From the NCBI GenBank assembly GCA_047638815.1, contig JBLIMR010000022.1:1-38953 (forward strand): 38,953 nt of DNA. The letters are read 5' to 3'. Shown here piece after piece: positions 9,585 through 16,169 of this stretch; positions within the stretch are counted from its first letter, which is position 1; each line of letters begins with the position of its first letter. The DNA is from JAJRRH01 sp047638815. GTDB lineage: Bacteria > Bacteroidota > Bacteroidia > Flavobacteriales_D > JABDKJ01. The translations under genes were made by a program, and so were the position numbers. The notes beneath the pieces were generated by a model. The model saw only the letters and a program-made list of their open reading frames with translations. It made no database searches and had not been told where the DNA came from.

Positions 9585-9592
9585 TAACTTTG
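9585..9592 (+). promoter_or_regulatory. Possible -7 element (TAACTTTG) before the PD40 gene
   Basis: TAACTTTG matches the Bacteroidota -7 consensus TAnnTTTG and lies 22 bp before the ATG at 9615. No TTG is found at standard spacing; the nearest is at 9553-9555, about 29 bp upstream. If used, transcription would begin close to the GTG at 9600, which argues for the ATG at 9615 as the true start. Confidence 0.35.
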
Positions 9593-9614
9593 TGTATCAG
9601 TGATACATACAAAA

Positions 9615-11174
9615 ATGAATAAACTAAACACTATATCACTTTGTCTTGTACTCTTCATCATTTCTGCAGCTGCAGTGATGCCGAAAGACAATACAAAAAG
9701 GTTAAAGAAGGAAGCTGAATTCTTTTTCTTTAATGAGGATTATGTTTTGGCTGAACCTCTTTTTAAGAAGTTGACTAAGATTTATCCAAAGAAAAAGGAG
9801 TACAAACATAATATTGGGGTTTGTTTACTAAATATAAGAAACAGAGAAAGAGAGTCCTTGCCATTTCTTGAAGGGGCGATGACTCAAAATCATGACGAAT
9901 CTTTCTACTACGGAGCACAAGCATACCACATAAATCTAAGGCTTGAAGAAGCGATAGATTGTTTGGATATATATCAAGGAAAGGGCAAACATTTAAAGAC
10001 GGCAGAAGAGATTGAGGTTTTGAGGGAAAAGATATTATATACGAAGCAATTGATGGCAAATCCTATTGGTGAAAAACCAATTTTGATGTCCAAGGCGATC
10101 AACAGTAAGGCTCAAGAATACGCCCCTCTAATCAACAAAGATGGAACTGCTCTTTATTTTACTGCTAGAAAAGCAGGAAGTACTGGTGGTCTTACTGATC
10201 CTAATGGCAGCTTTTACGAAGACGTATATGTATCACATAAAGTCGGTGACAAATGGTCAAAATCGAAACCTATTGCACCTCCAGTAAATACCGGTGGTCA
10301 TGATGCTAATGTTAGTTTTTCTGCCAATGGTGAAACACTTATAATTTATAGAACTGAAGCGGATTTACAATCTGGAAATTTATTGTATTCGATAAGAACA
10401 AAAAATGGATGGAGTGATCCTGTTGAGTATAGCGAGAACATTAATTCCATAGGAACACACGAACCGAGTGCTTGCTTATCGTTTGATGAAGACTATATGT
10501 TGCTTGTATCGAATCGTGATGGATCATACGGTGGCAAGGACTTGTTTATGGTCAGAAAATTACCAGATGGCACTTGGAGCATTCCAAAAAACCTCGGTGA
10601 CGTCATAAACTCTGATATGGATGAGGAGTCACCTTTTCTTTCTGCAGATGGCAAAAGGCTTTATTTTTCTTCAAATGGACATAACTCGATTGGTGGTTTT
10701 GACATATTCTACTCTGAGTTGGATGACGAAGGAAATTGGATGAAACCGGTAAATATGGGATTCCCTATTAACACGGTAAGTGATGATATCTATTTCACCT
10801 CCACACAAGATGGTACAAGAGGATATTTCTCTTCATCAAGGTCTGGAAACATGGATATTTATGCCATCGACATGTTATTCGAGGCAAATGACCTTGTCGT
10901 AGTAAAAGGATTTGTAAAAGACGAGTTGTCTCAAAAAACACTCTCCGCATATGTTGCTTTGGAGGAAAAAGAAGATCTTGATAATTTATCAGCTGCATTT
11001 ACCAATAATTATTCCGGTAAATTTTTGCTAGTTGTTAAGCCTAATAAAAAGTATAATCTGGTGGTAGAAGCACCTGGTTATACTGATTACAAAGAAGAAA
11101 TCACTTTAAATGTGGACCATAAAGGAGACTTTATGGTTTTGTCAAAAGTGGTGAAGTTAAAAAAGATGCACTAA
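9615..11174 (+). CDS. TPR/PD40 repeat protein of the adhesin cassette, without OmpA domain
   Basis: The frame can start at GTG 9600, but the ATG at 9615 gives a clean signal peptide (MNKLNTISLCLVLFIISAAA) and is preferred, giving 519 aa. Residues about 25-140 are TPR-like (FNEDYVLAEPLFKKLTKIYP). The middle holds PD40 beta-propeller blades: ESPFLSADGKRLYFSSNG, EPSACLSFDEDYMLLVSNRD and GYFSSSRSGNMDIYAID. The last 90 residues resemble a carboxypeptidase-regulatory-like beta sandwich (VKGFVKDELSQKTLSAYV and YNLVVEAPGYTDYKEEITL). Proteins of this type between a CHU_C adhesin and a PorP/SprF gene usually end in an OmpA peptidoglycan-binding domain; here the chain stops before one. It likely helps export or anchor the adhesin in the periplasm. 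Confidence 0.85.
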   Translation: MNKLNTISLCLVLFIISAAAVMPKDNTKRLKKEAEFFFFNEDYVLAEPLFKKLTKIYPKKKEYKHNIGVCLLNIRNRERESLPFLEGAMTQNHDESFYYGAQAYHINLRLEEAIDCLDIYQGKGKHLKTAEEIEVLREKILYTKQLMANPIGEKPILMSKAINSKAQEYAPLINKDGTALYFTARKAGSTGGLTDPNGSFYEDVYVSHKVGDKWSKSKPIAPPVNTGGHDANVSFSANGETLIIYRTEADLQSGNLLYSIRTKNGWSDPVEYSENINSIGTHEPSACLSFDEDYMLLVSNRDGSYGGKDLFMVRKLPDGTWSIPKNLGDVINSDMDEESPFLSADGKRLYFSSNGHNSIGGFDIFYSELDDEGNWMKPVNMGFPINTVSDDIYFTSTQDGTRGYFSSSRSGNMDIYAIDMLFEANDLVVVKGFVKDELSQKTLSAYVALEEKEDLDNLSAAFTNNYSGKFLLVVKPNKKYNLVVEAPGYTDYKEEITLNVDHKGDFMVLSKVVKLKKMH

Positions 11175-11187
11175 CTTTATCCTGGAG

Positions 11188-11201
11188 CGAGGATATCCTC
11201 G
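11188..11201 (+). terminator. Hairpin between PD40 and PorP genes
   Basis: CGAGGATATCCTCG is a perfect 14-bp palindrome (stem CGAGG/CCTCG, loop ATAT) 14 bp after the PD40 stop codon, followed by TCCTTGTGTTTT. The T-run is weak, so it may attenuate or process the transcript rather than end it. Confidence 0.4.
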
Positions 11202-11256
11202 TCCTTGTGTTTTAGTAGAAGTGAAGTAGATTGAAGAGAAGGAAATACTTAAAACA

Positions 11257-12267
11257 ATGAATAAAAGTAAAATAATATTACTCGTGTTTCTTGGGCTGTT
11301 AGCAGTTCAAATAGAAACGAATGGTCAGGATTATCAGTTAACTCAGTTTTATTCTGCCCCTACCCTATTAAATCCTGGATTTACTGGCAATACGGTTCAA
11401 AGTCGTTTCGTTAGTAACTATAGAAATCAATGGACAAATATCCCTGGTACGTTTTCGACTTATAGTTTGTCATACGAGCATTTTGCATCTAAGATTAACA
11501 GTGGTCTTGGCGTAAGAATTATGCACGATCGAGCAGGAAGTGGTGGCTTGGGTTACTCGAGTGTTGCCGTTATGTACGCTTATGAATTACAATTAAATTA
11601 CAATCTATTTTTTAGACCTGGAATATCAATGGGGAGGAGTTTTTCAACTTTGAACTACAATAGATTGGTATTTGGTGATCAACTATCAAGACCAGGGAGT
11701 TCAAGCACTATTGAACAGTATGAAGATCCGAGAATTTCTTATTATGATATGAATATCGGTGGTGTTTTATATTCTCATAACTTTTGGTTTGGGTTAAGTG
11801 CTTCGCATGTTAACAAACCCAACAATTCTTTATTGGGCTATCAGAGTACTTTACCAATGCTAATTTCAGCGCATGGCGGATATAGACAGAACCTACAGTT
11901 TAAGTCAAGATCAAAAAGTCGTAAAGCAATTTTATATGCTTTCAACTATAAAAATCAACTCGACTTTGATCAATTTGACCTTGGAATGTACTATGAACAT
12001 GATCCATTAATAATTGGATTTTGGTATAGAGGTTTGCCAGGTGTGAAATCGAATGAATATAGTAGGATTAATCATGATTCATTTGCCATTTTACTGGGTT
12101 ATCAATTACGAGAAATAAAATTTGGTTACAGTTACGACATCACAATTAGTCCATTAATTTCAAATAGTGGAGGATCACATGAAATTTCTATTATTCATGA
12201 GTTTGCAAAACCTAAAAAGAGGAAATACTCCAACAGAAAAAGGATTATTCCATGTGCTAGATTTTAA
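11257..12267 (+). CDS. PorP/SprF family type IX secretion outer-membrane protein
   Basis: 336 aa. The signal peptide (MNKSKIILLVFLGLLAVQIETNGQ) is followed by the diagnostic start QDYQLTQFYSAPTLLNPGFT and then SRFVSNYRNQW, both characteristic of the PorP/SprF family. Alternating beta-strands with GLGVRIMHDRAGSGGLGYSS, YYEHDPLIIGFWYRGLPG and AILLGYQLREIKFGYSYD fit an outer-membrane barrel that ends in a short basic tail. In gliding Bacteroidota SprF helps the adjacent SprB adhesin reach the surface. The gene order here (CHU_C adhesin, PD40 protein, this gene) fits that partnership. The 82-bp gap after the PD40 gene contains a small hairpin. Confidence 0.92.
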   Translation: MNKSKIILLVFLGLLAVQIETNGQDYQLTQFYSAPTLLNPGFTGNTVQSRFVSNYRNQWTNIPGTFSTYSLSYEHFASKINSGLGVRIMHDRAGSGGLGYSSVAVMYAYELQLNYNLFFRPGISMGRSFSTLNYNRLVFGDQLSRPGSSSTIEQYEDPRISYYDMNIGGVLYSHNFWFGLSASHVNKPNNSLLGYQSTLPMLISAHGGYRQNLQFKSRSKSRKAILYAFNYKNQLDFDQFDLGMYYEHDPLIIGFWYRGLPGVKSNEYSRINHDSFAILLGYQLREIKFGYSYDITISPLISNSGGSHEISIIHEFAKPKKRKYSNRKRIIPCARF

Positions 12268-12323
12268 CAGGATTGAGATGGAATGAACTTTTGGATAAAA
12301 CTTATTAGGGAGGGTTTGACACA

Positions 12324-12977
12324 CTAAACTTCCAATTGGCAAATACCATTCTTAACAGCGTATAGAGCCAGGCCAACCCTTGTCTTTACGCCAAGCTTTT
12401 CACATAAACGATCTCTGTATCCATCAACAGTTCTTGGTGAAACACACATTTGTAATGCAATTTTTTTATAGGACATATCACTGCAGCAGAGTTCCAAAAA
12501 TTGAATCTCATAATTCTTCAACTCGAAATCATTTTTACCACAAACCTTATTCCTTAAAGCCAAGGAAACCGTGGCGTTCGTATAAAAACCTTCTCTATGT
12601 GTCTTTCGTATAGCTTGGGTCAATTCTGAAGGATCAGAGCCCTTCAACAAATACCCTCTTGCACCATTTCGCAGCATACGAATAATTGCTCTCTCATCCT
12701 TAAACATGGATAGTGCAAGAACCTTAATGCTGGGGAAAAATTTTGCCATTTTTTTTGCCAATTCATAGCCTTGCATTCCTTCCATACGAATGTCGATAAT
12801 CGCAATATCTGGATGAGCCCCAATACTCAGCTTATCTAGAAACTCTTGACCACTTTCTGCCTCAACAATTACCTTAAAGTCTTTGACAGAATTGATCAAC
12901 TTTACCATCCCACCAAGAAACATGTTGTGGTCATCAGCCAAGCCTAAAGTAATACTATTATTTGCTTTGTTTGTCAT
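12324..12977 (-). CDS. NarL/FixJ-type (LuxR) response regulator
   Basis: 217 aa. The receiver domain has acidic residues D15-D16, the phospho-acceptor D62 in DIAIIDIRMEG and the conserved lysine K112 in GYLLKGSD. The C-terminal LuxR-type helix-turn-helix spans about residues 150-212: CSDMSYKKIALQMCVSPRTV, then DGYRDRLCEKLGVKTRVGLA. It would be phosphorylated by the kinase encoded immediately upstream and then bind DNA as a dimer. The start overlaps the end of the kinase gene by 20 nt, indicating translational coupling. It is the last gene of a four-gene operon. The palindromes upstream of the operon (15004-15109) are candidate targets, which is inference only. Confidence 0.93.
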   Translation of the reverse strand: MTNKANNSITLGLADDHNMFLGGMVKLINSVKDFKVIVEAESGQEFLDKLSIGAHPDIAIIDIRMEGMQGYELAKKMAKFFPSIKVLALSMFKDERAIIRMLRNGARGYLLKGSDPSELTQAIRKTHREGFYTNATVSLALRNKVCGKNDFELKNYEIQFLELCCSDMSYKKIALQMCVSPRTVDGYRDRLCEKLGVKTRVGLALYAVKNGICQLEV

Positions 12978-13749
12978 AGTCGTTTGAAAAGATTATTTTA
13001 ACTTCTGTACCTTTATCAGATTCTGAGAAGATTTGGAGCTTAGCATCAATTACATCAGCTCTCTTAAAAAGGTTCTGCAGCCCATTGCTTTTTGCAACTT
13101 TGGATTTCACATCAAACCCTTCACCATCATCATTGACGCTGATGCCAAAACTGTCATCTACATCTCTAATAAAAATATCTATTTTATTCGCTTTAGCATG
13201 TTTTACAATGTTATTAATGGACTCTTGAACCATTCGATATATAATAAAAGCCTTCTCAGGACCTATTTCTATTTCTCGATCAGTGAGCATATATAAATGA
13301 CTGTCATAAGCTCCTGAATTATTAAGATGCTCAATTTCTTCTGTTAAAAGATCTGTAAGATGAGTATCATCCAATATATTACTTGATATAATATGTGATA
13401 TACCTCTTATACTTTCGATTGCTTTATTCAACAATCCTATAGATTCTTTGACATTTGGAGCATTATCTTCTCCCACGATTTGATGTATATTTAACTTTGT
13501 TAATGACAGGATTTGACCTACATTATCATGTAGTTCCTCTGATATTGTTCCAAGGGTTTTCTCCTTTATTTCCAGTTGAACAGTCAACATCTCTTTCTGA
13601 TTTTTTACGAGTACTGCATCCAGTTCATTCTCATGATGTTTTCTTGATCTTTGATATTGAATTACTGAGAAAACAATAAAGAAAACCATCACTCCTATCA
13701 CAGCACTAACAGTAAGAATAATATATACTATGTGAAAATCATCTGACAT
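12958..13749 (-). CDS. Sensor histidine kinase, NarX/DesK type (HisKA_3)
   Basis: 263 aa. One transmembrane helix (residues about 8-30) is followed by a coiled-coil linker and the HisKA_3 dimerisation domain. That domain has the phosphorylation motif SEELHDNVGQILSL (His74). The HATPase domain has an N-box (QESINNIVKHAKAN), a G1 box (NDDGEGFD) and a GLQNLFKRA segment. There is almost no extracytoplasmic part, so it probably cannot sense a signal alone. The membrane protein encoded 15 bp upstream is a good candidate sensor partner. It shares an operon and a 20-nt overlap with the response regulator gene. Confidence 0.93.
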   Translation of the reverse strand: MSDDFHIVYIILTVSAVIGVMVFFIVFSVIQYQRSRKHHENELDAVLVKNQKEMLTVQLEIKEKTLGTISEELHDNVGQILSLTKLNIHQIVGEDNAPNVKESIGLLNKAIESIRGISHIISSNILDDTHLTDLLTEEIEHLNNSGAYDSHLYMLTDREIEIGPEKAFIIYRMVQESINNIVKHAKANKIDIFIRDVDDSFGISVNDDGEGFDVKSKVAKSNGLQNLFKRADVIDAKLQIFSESDKGTEVKIIFSNDYDKQSK

Positions 13750-13764
13750 GTAAGCAAAATATAA

Positions 13765-14394
13765 TTATTTAAATAATCTCGAACTGTTAAAACCAACAAG
13801 ATATAAAAGGTATAACGTTTGATTAAAAACGGCACTTATATAATCCATTATTAATTGCTGATCTGGAGTCATATTAGGCATTACATCCCTCAATGTACCA
13901 TGAAGCAAGGTTCCTGCGTAAAAAAATAAATTACCACAGTTGATCCAAAAAAAAGCATTTTTATAAATCGTTGTTTTTGCAAATGGGGGGCTAAAACTTT
14001 CAATAAAATACAAAAGCGAAAATGTTATAATGACCAAGTAGCTAAACAGATCTATTAGTAGTTTTACACTTTCTGTAACTGGCAACCATAACTCAAAAAT
14101 TAAAAATAACCAAGACGTAACAATAAGAAATGGAATTGATTTCTTGACTACTCTGTTACGTAGCACATGTCCATAAATGAGCCCCAAAAGTGTTAACTCA
14201 ATAGGATCATAAAATTGATGAAGAATGATATCCAATTGTTCCCAAAACAATAATTTCGGGGTCTCAACAATAATGACTGATAAAAGCAATAAAAAGAAAT
14301 ACAAAAATAGTTTAGTATCTAGTCGGCTTTTATTTACAAGAAGAGAAACAATGGAAGTAATTACAATTGTATAATATATGTGTATTCCACCCAT
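13765..14394 (-). CDS. Polytopic membrane protein, probable sensor partner of the kinase
   Basis: 209 aa and very hydrophobic. I count about six or seven membrane helices, for example HIYYTIVITSIVSLLV, LFLYFFLLLLSVIIVETP, FLIVTSWLFLIFELWLPV, YLVIITFSLLYFIESF and ALVFWING-like NAFFWINCGNLFFYAGTLLH. No catalytic motif is visible. The layout resembles the multi-helix input modules often fused to histidine kinases in Bacteroidota, but here it is a separate gene, 15 bp before the kinase and 8 bp after a small soluble-protein gene. I do not recognise a named family. A sensing role is inferred from context only. Confidence 0.7.
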   Translation of the reverse strand: MGGIHIYYTIVITSIVSLLVNKSRLDTKLFLYFFLLLLSVIIVETPKLLFWEQLDIILHQFYDPIELTLLGLIYGHVLRNRVVKKSIPFLIVTSWLFLIFELWLPVTESVKLLIDLFSYLVIITFSLLYFIESFSPPFAKTTIYKNAFFWINCGNLFFYAGTLLHGTLRDVMPNMTPDQQLIMDYISAVFNQTLYLLYLVGFNSSRLFK

Positions 14395-14402
14395 TAGTTC
14401 TC

Positions 14403-14816
14403 TTAATTTATACCCATATCGTCATATATCTCATCTACACCTTGAACAATATTTACTGCTGCTCCGGAAGGATGAATAATTTCATGTAATTGAGGCGATT
14501 TACCATCATATTTCTCTATCCCCTTTATCTCACTTCCAGACCCCAATGGGATAGCCTTACCCGTGCTATTATAGGGTACTAATATAGTGGTTTGAGTTTT
14601 AACACCTGTGGCACTTTCTTCCAATCCAAAAATGGCATAAACACCATCGCATTCTGCTTTGGCCGTTAATCTTACCAAATCAACTTTAGATAATTTAAGT
14701 ACCATTGGTTCTTTCTTTAATTTGATCGCTGTTGAAGCTGAGGAGGCATCATATACACGTTGGACGTAATCCACACTCATTGCTCGCATTTCTGCTGGGT
14801 TATATTCTTGAGACAT
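14403..14816 (-). CDS. Small soluble protein heading a two-component operon; family unknown
   Basis: 137 aa, no signal peptide or membrane segment. The N-terminal third is helical (NPAEMRAMSVDYVQRVYDAS). The rest looks like a beta-rich fold: KLSKVDLVRLTAKAECDGVY, AIFGLEESATGVKTQTTILV and EIIHPSGAAVNIVQGVDEIY. I do not recognise the family. It is the first gene of a likely operon with the membrane protein, kinase and response regulator (gaps of 8 and 15 nt, then an overlap). It could be a ligand-binding or effector component, or the system's main output, but nothing in the sequence decides this. Palindromic sites lie 62-290 bp upstream of its start. Confidence 0.75.
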   Translation of the reverse strand: MSQEYNPAEMRAMSVDYVQRVYDASSASTAIKLKKEPMVLKLSKVDLVRLTAKAECDGVYAIFGLEESATGVKTQTTILVPYNSTGKAIPLGSGSEIKGIEKYDGKSPQLHEIIHPSGAAVNIVQGVDEIYDDMGIN

Positions 14817-14878
14817 ATAATATTTAGTTTAGAGTATTAATTTGTTCTATGAATAGTGCTAATATAACAAGTATTTTC

Positions 14879-14895
14879 ATTCAAATTATTTGAAT
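14879..14895. promoter_or_regulatory. 17-bp palindrome upstream of the signalling operon
   Basis: ATTCAAAT-T-ATTTGAAT is a perfect inverted repeat with 8-bp arms around one central base. It lies 62 bp upstream of the ATG at 14816, a suitable place for an operator. It is AT-rich, so chance is possible. Confidence 0.4.
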
Positions 14896-15003
14896 CTATC
14901 TTCATGGTTAGCTTAATATAGCAATCTAGGTGTTTAAATTTTCCATATATAACTTACTTACTGGTCTTTAATTTTTCGTTTTAGATTTCTGAATTCATAA
15001 TAA

Positions 15004-15019
15004 TGGGTGTATTAACCCA
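15004..15019. promoter_or_regulatory. Operator-like palindrome, site 1 (TGGGTGTATTAACCCA)
   Basis: Half-sites TGGGT and ACCCA flank a 6-bp centre. It shares the pattern TGRGT-N6-ACYCA with sites at 15026 and 15094. Its centre is 22 bp from that of site 2, about two helical turns, as for proteins bound on the same DNA face. Confidence 0.55.
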
Positions 15020-15025
15020 GCTTCC

Positions 15026-15041
15026 TGAGTGTTTTAACTCA
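15026..15041. promoter_or_regulatory. Operator-like palindrome, site 2 (TGAGTGTTTTAACTCA)
   Basis: Half-sites TGAGT and ACTCA flank a 6-bp centre. In site 1 orientation the two sites agree at 13 of 16 bases. The changed bases are compensated between the arms (GGGT/ACCC versus GAGT/ACTC), so symmetry is kept. Confidence 0.55.
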
Positions 15042-15093
15042 TGCTAAATTATATTGCACTACATATTGACTATTCAGTTTTACTTATCACATC

Positions 15094-15109
15094 TGGGTTA
15101 AATCACCCA
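15094..15109. promoter_or_regulatory. Operator-like palindrome, site 3 (TGGGTTAAATCACCCA)
   Basis: Half-sites TGGGT and ACCCA flank a 6-bp centre. Read on the opposite strand it is TGGGTGATTTAACCCA, differing from site 1 at two central positions. It lies 193 bp before the P-loop gene start and 277 bp before the operon start. Confidence 0.55.
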
Positions 15110-15127
15110 ATATATTAGGGTGATTTA
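15099..15127. repeat. Inverted repeat with 10-bp arms, overlapping a partial fourth site
   Basis: TAAATCACCC at 15099-15108 and GGGTGATTTA at 15118-15127 are perfect complements around a 9-nt AT-rich spacer. The right arm is a partial fourth copy of the operator motif (GGGTGATTTA then CAG). Its centre is about 23 bp from that of site 3, echoing the site 1 to site 2 spacing. Confidence 0.55.
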
Positions 15128-15222
15128 CAGAAGCGCGTGAGAGGTATTATTTTAGATCTTGGACATATCCATTTGCATTGAGTTTAATTAGTCAATTAGC
15201 ACTAAGCATGGACACTAATACG

Positions 15223-15247
15223 GCAGAACAATGGTTAATTGTTCTGC
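15223..15247. repeat. Hairpin with 10-bp perfect arms upstream of the P-loop gene
   Basis: GCAGAACAAT (15223-15232) and ATTGTTCTGC (15238-15247) flank the loop GGTTA. On the plus strand TGTTTATC follows, a weak T-tract, 55 bp before the ATG at 15303. It could be a terminator, an attenuator in the leader of that gene, or an operator. Confidence 0.5.
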
Positions 15248-15302
15248 TGTTTATCGTCTGAAAATATATACCTACTTAAGCAAATTATTCAAGCAGCGAT
15301 AA

Positions 15303-15770
15303 ATGAAAAAAAAAGTGTTTCTATATGTAGGTCATGATGGCTGGGGTAAGTCCGAAACATTGAGAAAGATTACGGAAAACGACAAGAAAAAGAAAATTGT
15401 TACAATTACTGATCAGCAATTTTTTGTGAAGAAGATGTCAAATGAATCGAAGTTGTTGAAATATGCAAAATCTGTCGATAAATCTAAATATGACAATCAT
15501 GTTTTGGCATTTTGCCCGAATCAATTAGAACGTTTCGATTCTCTAATCATTCTTAGAACACTCGAAAAATCTAATGATCTATACTTTTACATTCAGAAAT
15601 ATTGTCCTGATAGTGTTGGTGAAGGGACAGATATTGAAATTAACTGTTTAAAGAAATTCGTTAAAGTTTGTATTAATCAATCGATAGAATCTTCAAGCAT
15701 GAGGGCTGAAAAATTGATCCTATTTATTGAAGATCAATTTAAACCTCAAGATAGATTTGACTATATCTGA
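15303..15770 (+). CDS. Small P-loop NTPase-like protein, unknown function
   Basis: 155 aa, soluble. The N-terminus MKKKVFLYVGHDGWGKSETL is a beta-strand followed by a Walker A motif (GxxxxGKS, residues 10-17). Near the C-terminus AEKLILFIEDQF fits a hydrophobic strand ending in acidic residues, Walker B-like. The GHDGWGKSE spacing is like that of small-molecule kinases with GxDGxGKST loops, but the protein is shorter than thymidylate or adenylate kinases and I do not recognise their lid or substrate motifs. It is monocistronic, divergent from the two-component operon, and followed by a strong terminator about 180 bp downstream. Real gene likely; function unknown. Confidence 0.7.
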   Translation: MKKKVFLYVGHDGWGKSETLRKITENDKKKKIVTITDQQFFVKKMSNESKLLKYAKSVDKSKYDNHVLAFCPNQLERFDSLIILRTLEKSNDLYFYIQKYCPDSVGEGTDIEINCLKKFVKVCINQSIESSSMRAEKLILFIEDQFKPQDRFDYI

Positions 15771-15950
15771 TAACAGAATTAATATTCAGTCAAATGAAAT
15801 TTATAAAAACTCTCTCAAATTGGCAAATTACAATTCGATGTAGAACTTAATATTAAAGAGTAAGCAAATTCTAAAAAGTTTAGGATAGGATATTTTTCTT
15901 AAGAAGGTCTTTTCCAACCAGCTAGGCTATTCCACAAATTAGCCGATATA

Positions 15951-15987
15951 AGCCAGCCTCCGTCTAAAGGGCTGGTTTATTTTTTTA
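15951..15987 (+). terminator. Rho-independent terminator downstream of the P-loop gene
   Basis: Stem AGCCAGCC (15951-15958) pairs with GGCTGGTT (15970-15977), with one G-U pair, around an 11-nt loop. It is followed by TATTTTTTTATT. It ends plus-strand transcription before clpB. Confidence 0.8.
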
Positions 15988-16044
15988 TTACTGTTGATCA
16001 AGAATTCAACTGCCCTATTGTCAGTGTTTTGCGAAGGCAACCGC

Positions 16045-16088
16045 CAGAGTGTCAGAGTGTTGTTTTAGTAATTCCAACTAACACTCTG
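16045..16088. repeat. Duplicated CAGAGTGT and inverted repeat upstream of clpB
   Basis: CAGAGTGT is repeated in tandem at 16045-16052 and 16053-16060. The second copy, as CAGAGTGTT, is complementary to AACACTCTG at 16080-16088. The element lies 80-125 bp before the clpB start and could be a leader hairpin or a regulator site. It is not CIRCE: the half-sites point the wrong way. Confidence 0.5.
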
Positions 16089-16169
16089 TTTATCAGTTTA
16101 TTTTAAATTATTAAAAAAATAAGGCATGTCCTTTGACTATTGAGTTTCTGAATTATTATATCAGTCTAT

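Larger units (their letters stand above)
14817..15302. other. Divergent intergenic region rich in inverted repeats
   Basis: This 486-bp gap separates the minus-strand signalling operon from the plus-strand P-loop gene. It contains an AT-rich 17-bp palindrome, three copies of a TGRGT-N6-ACYCA palindrome, a 10-bp-arm inverted repeat joining the third copy to a partial fourth, and a separate hairpin with 10-bp arms. I see no protein-coding sequence. The density of symmetrical elements suggests a regulated divergent promoter. Confidence 0.7.
15771..16169. other. Intergenic region with terminator, possible small RNA and inverted repeat
   Basis: Between the P-loop gene and clpB. At 15922-15944 GGCTA and TAGCC can pair around a 10-nt loop, and the terminator hairpin at 15951-15977 follows directly. 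Two stems followed by a T-run could be the 3' end of the P-loop mRNA or a small RNA of roughly 90 nt. Downstream are a duplicated CAGAGTGT and an inverted repeat. No coding sequence is seen. Confidence 0.5.

Noticed and set aside
9600..9614. GTG start five codons upstream for the PD40 gene
   Set aside because: The added residues spoil nothing but lie next to the putative -7 element; the ATG at 9615 opens a clean signal peptide.
16045..16088. CIRCE element (HrcA site) before clpB
   Set aside because: CIRCE is TTAGCACTC-N9-GAGTGCTAA. Here the GAGTG-type half comes first and the CACTC-type half second, with mismatches and a longer gap, so the orientation is wrong.
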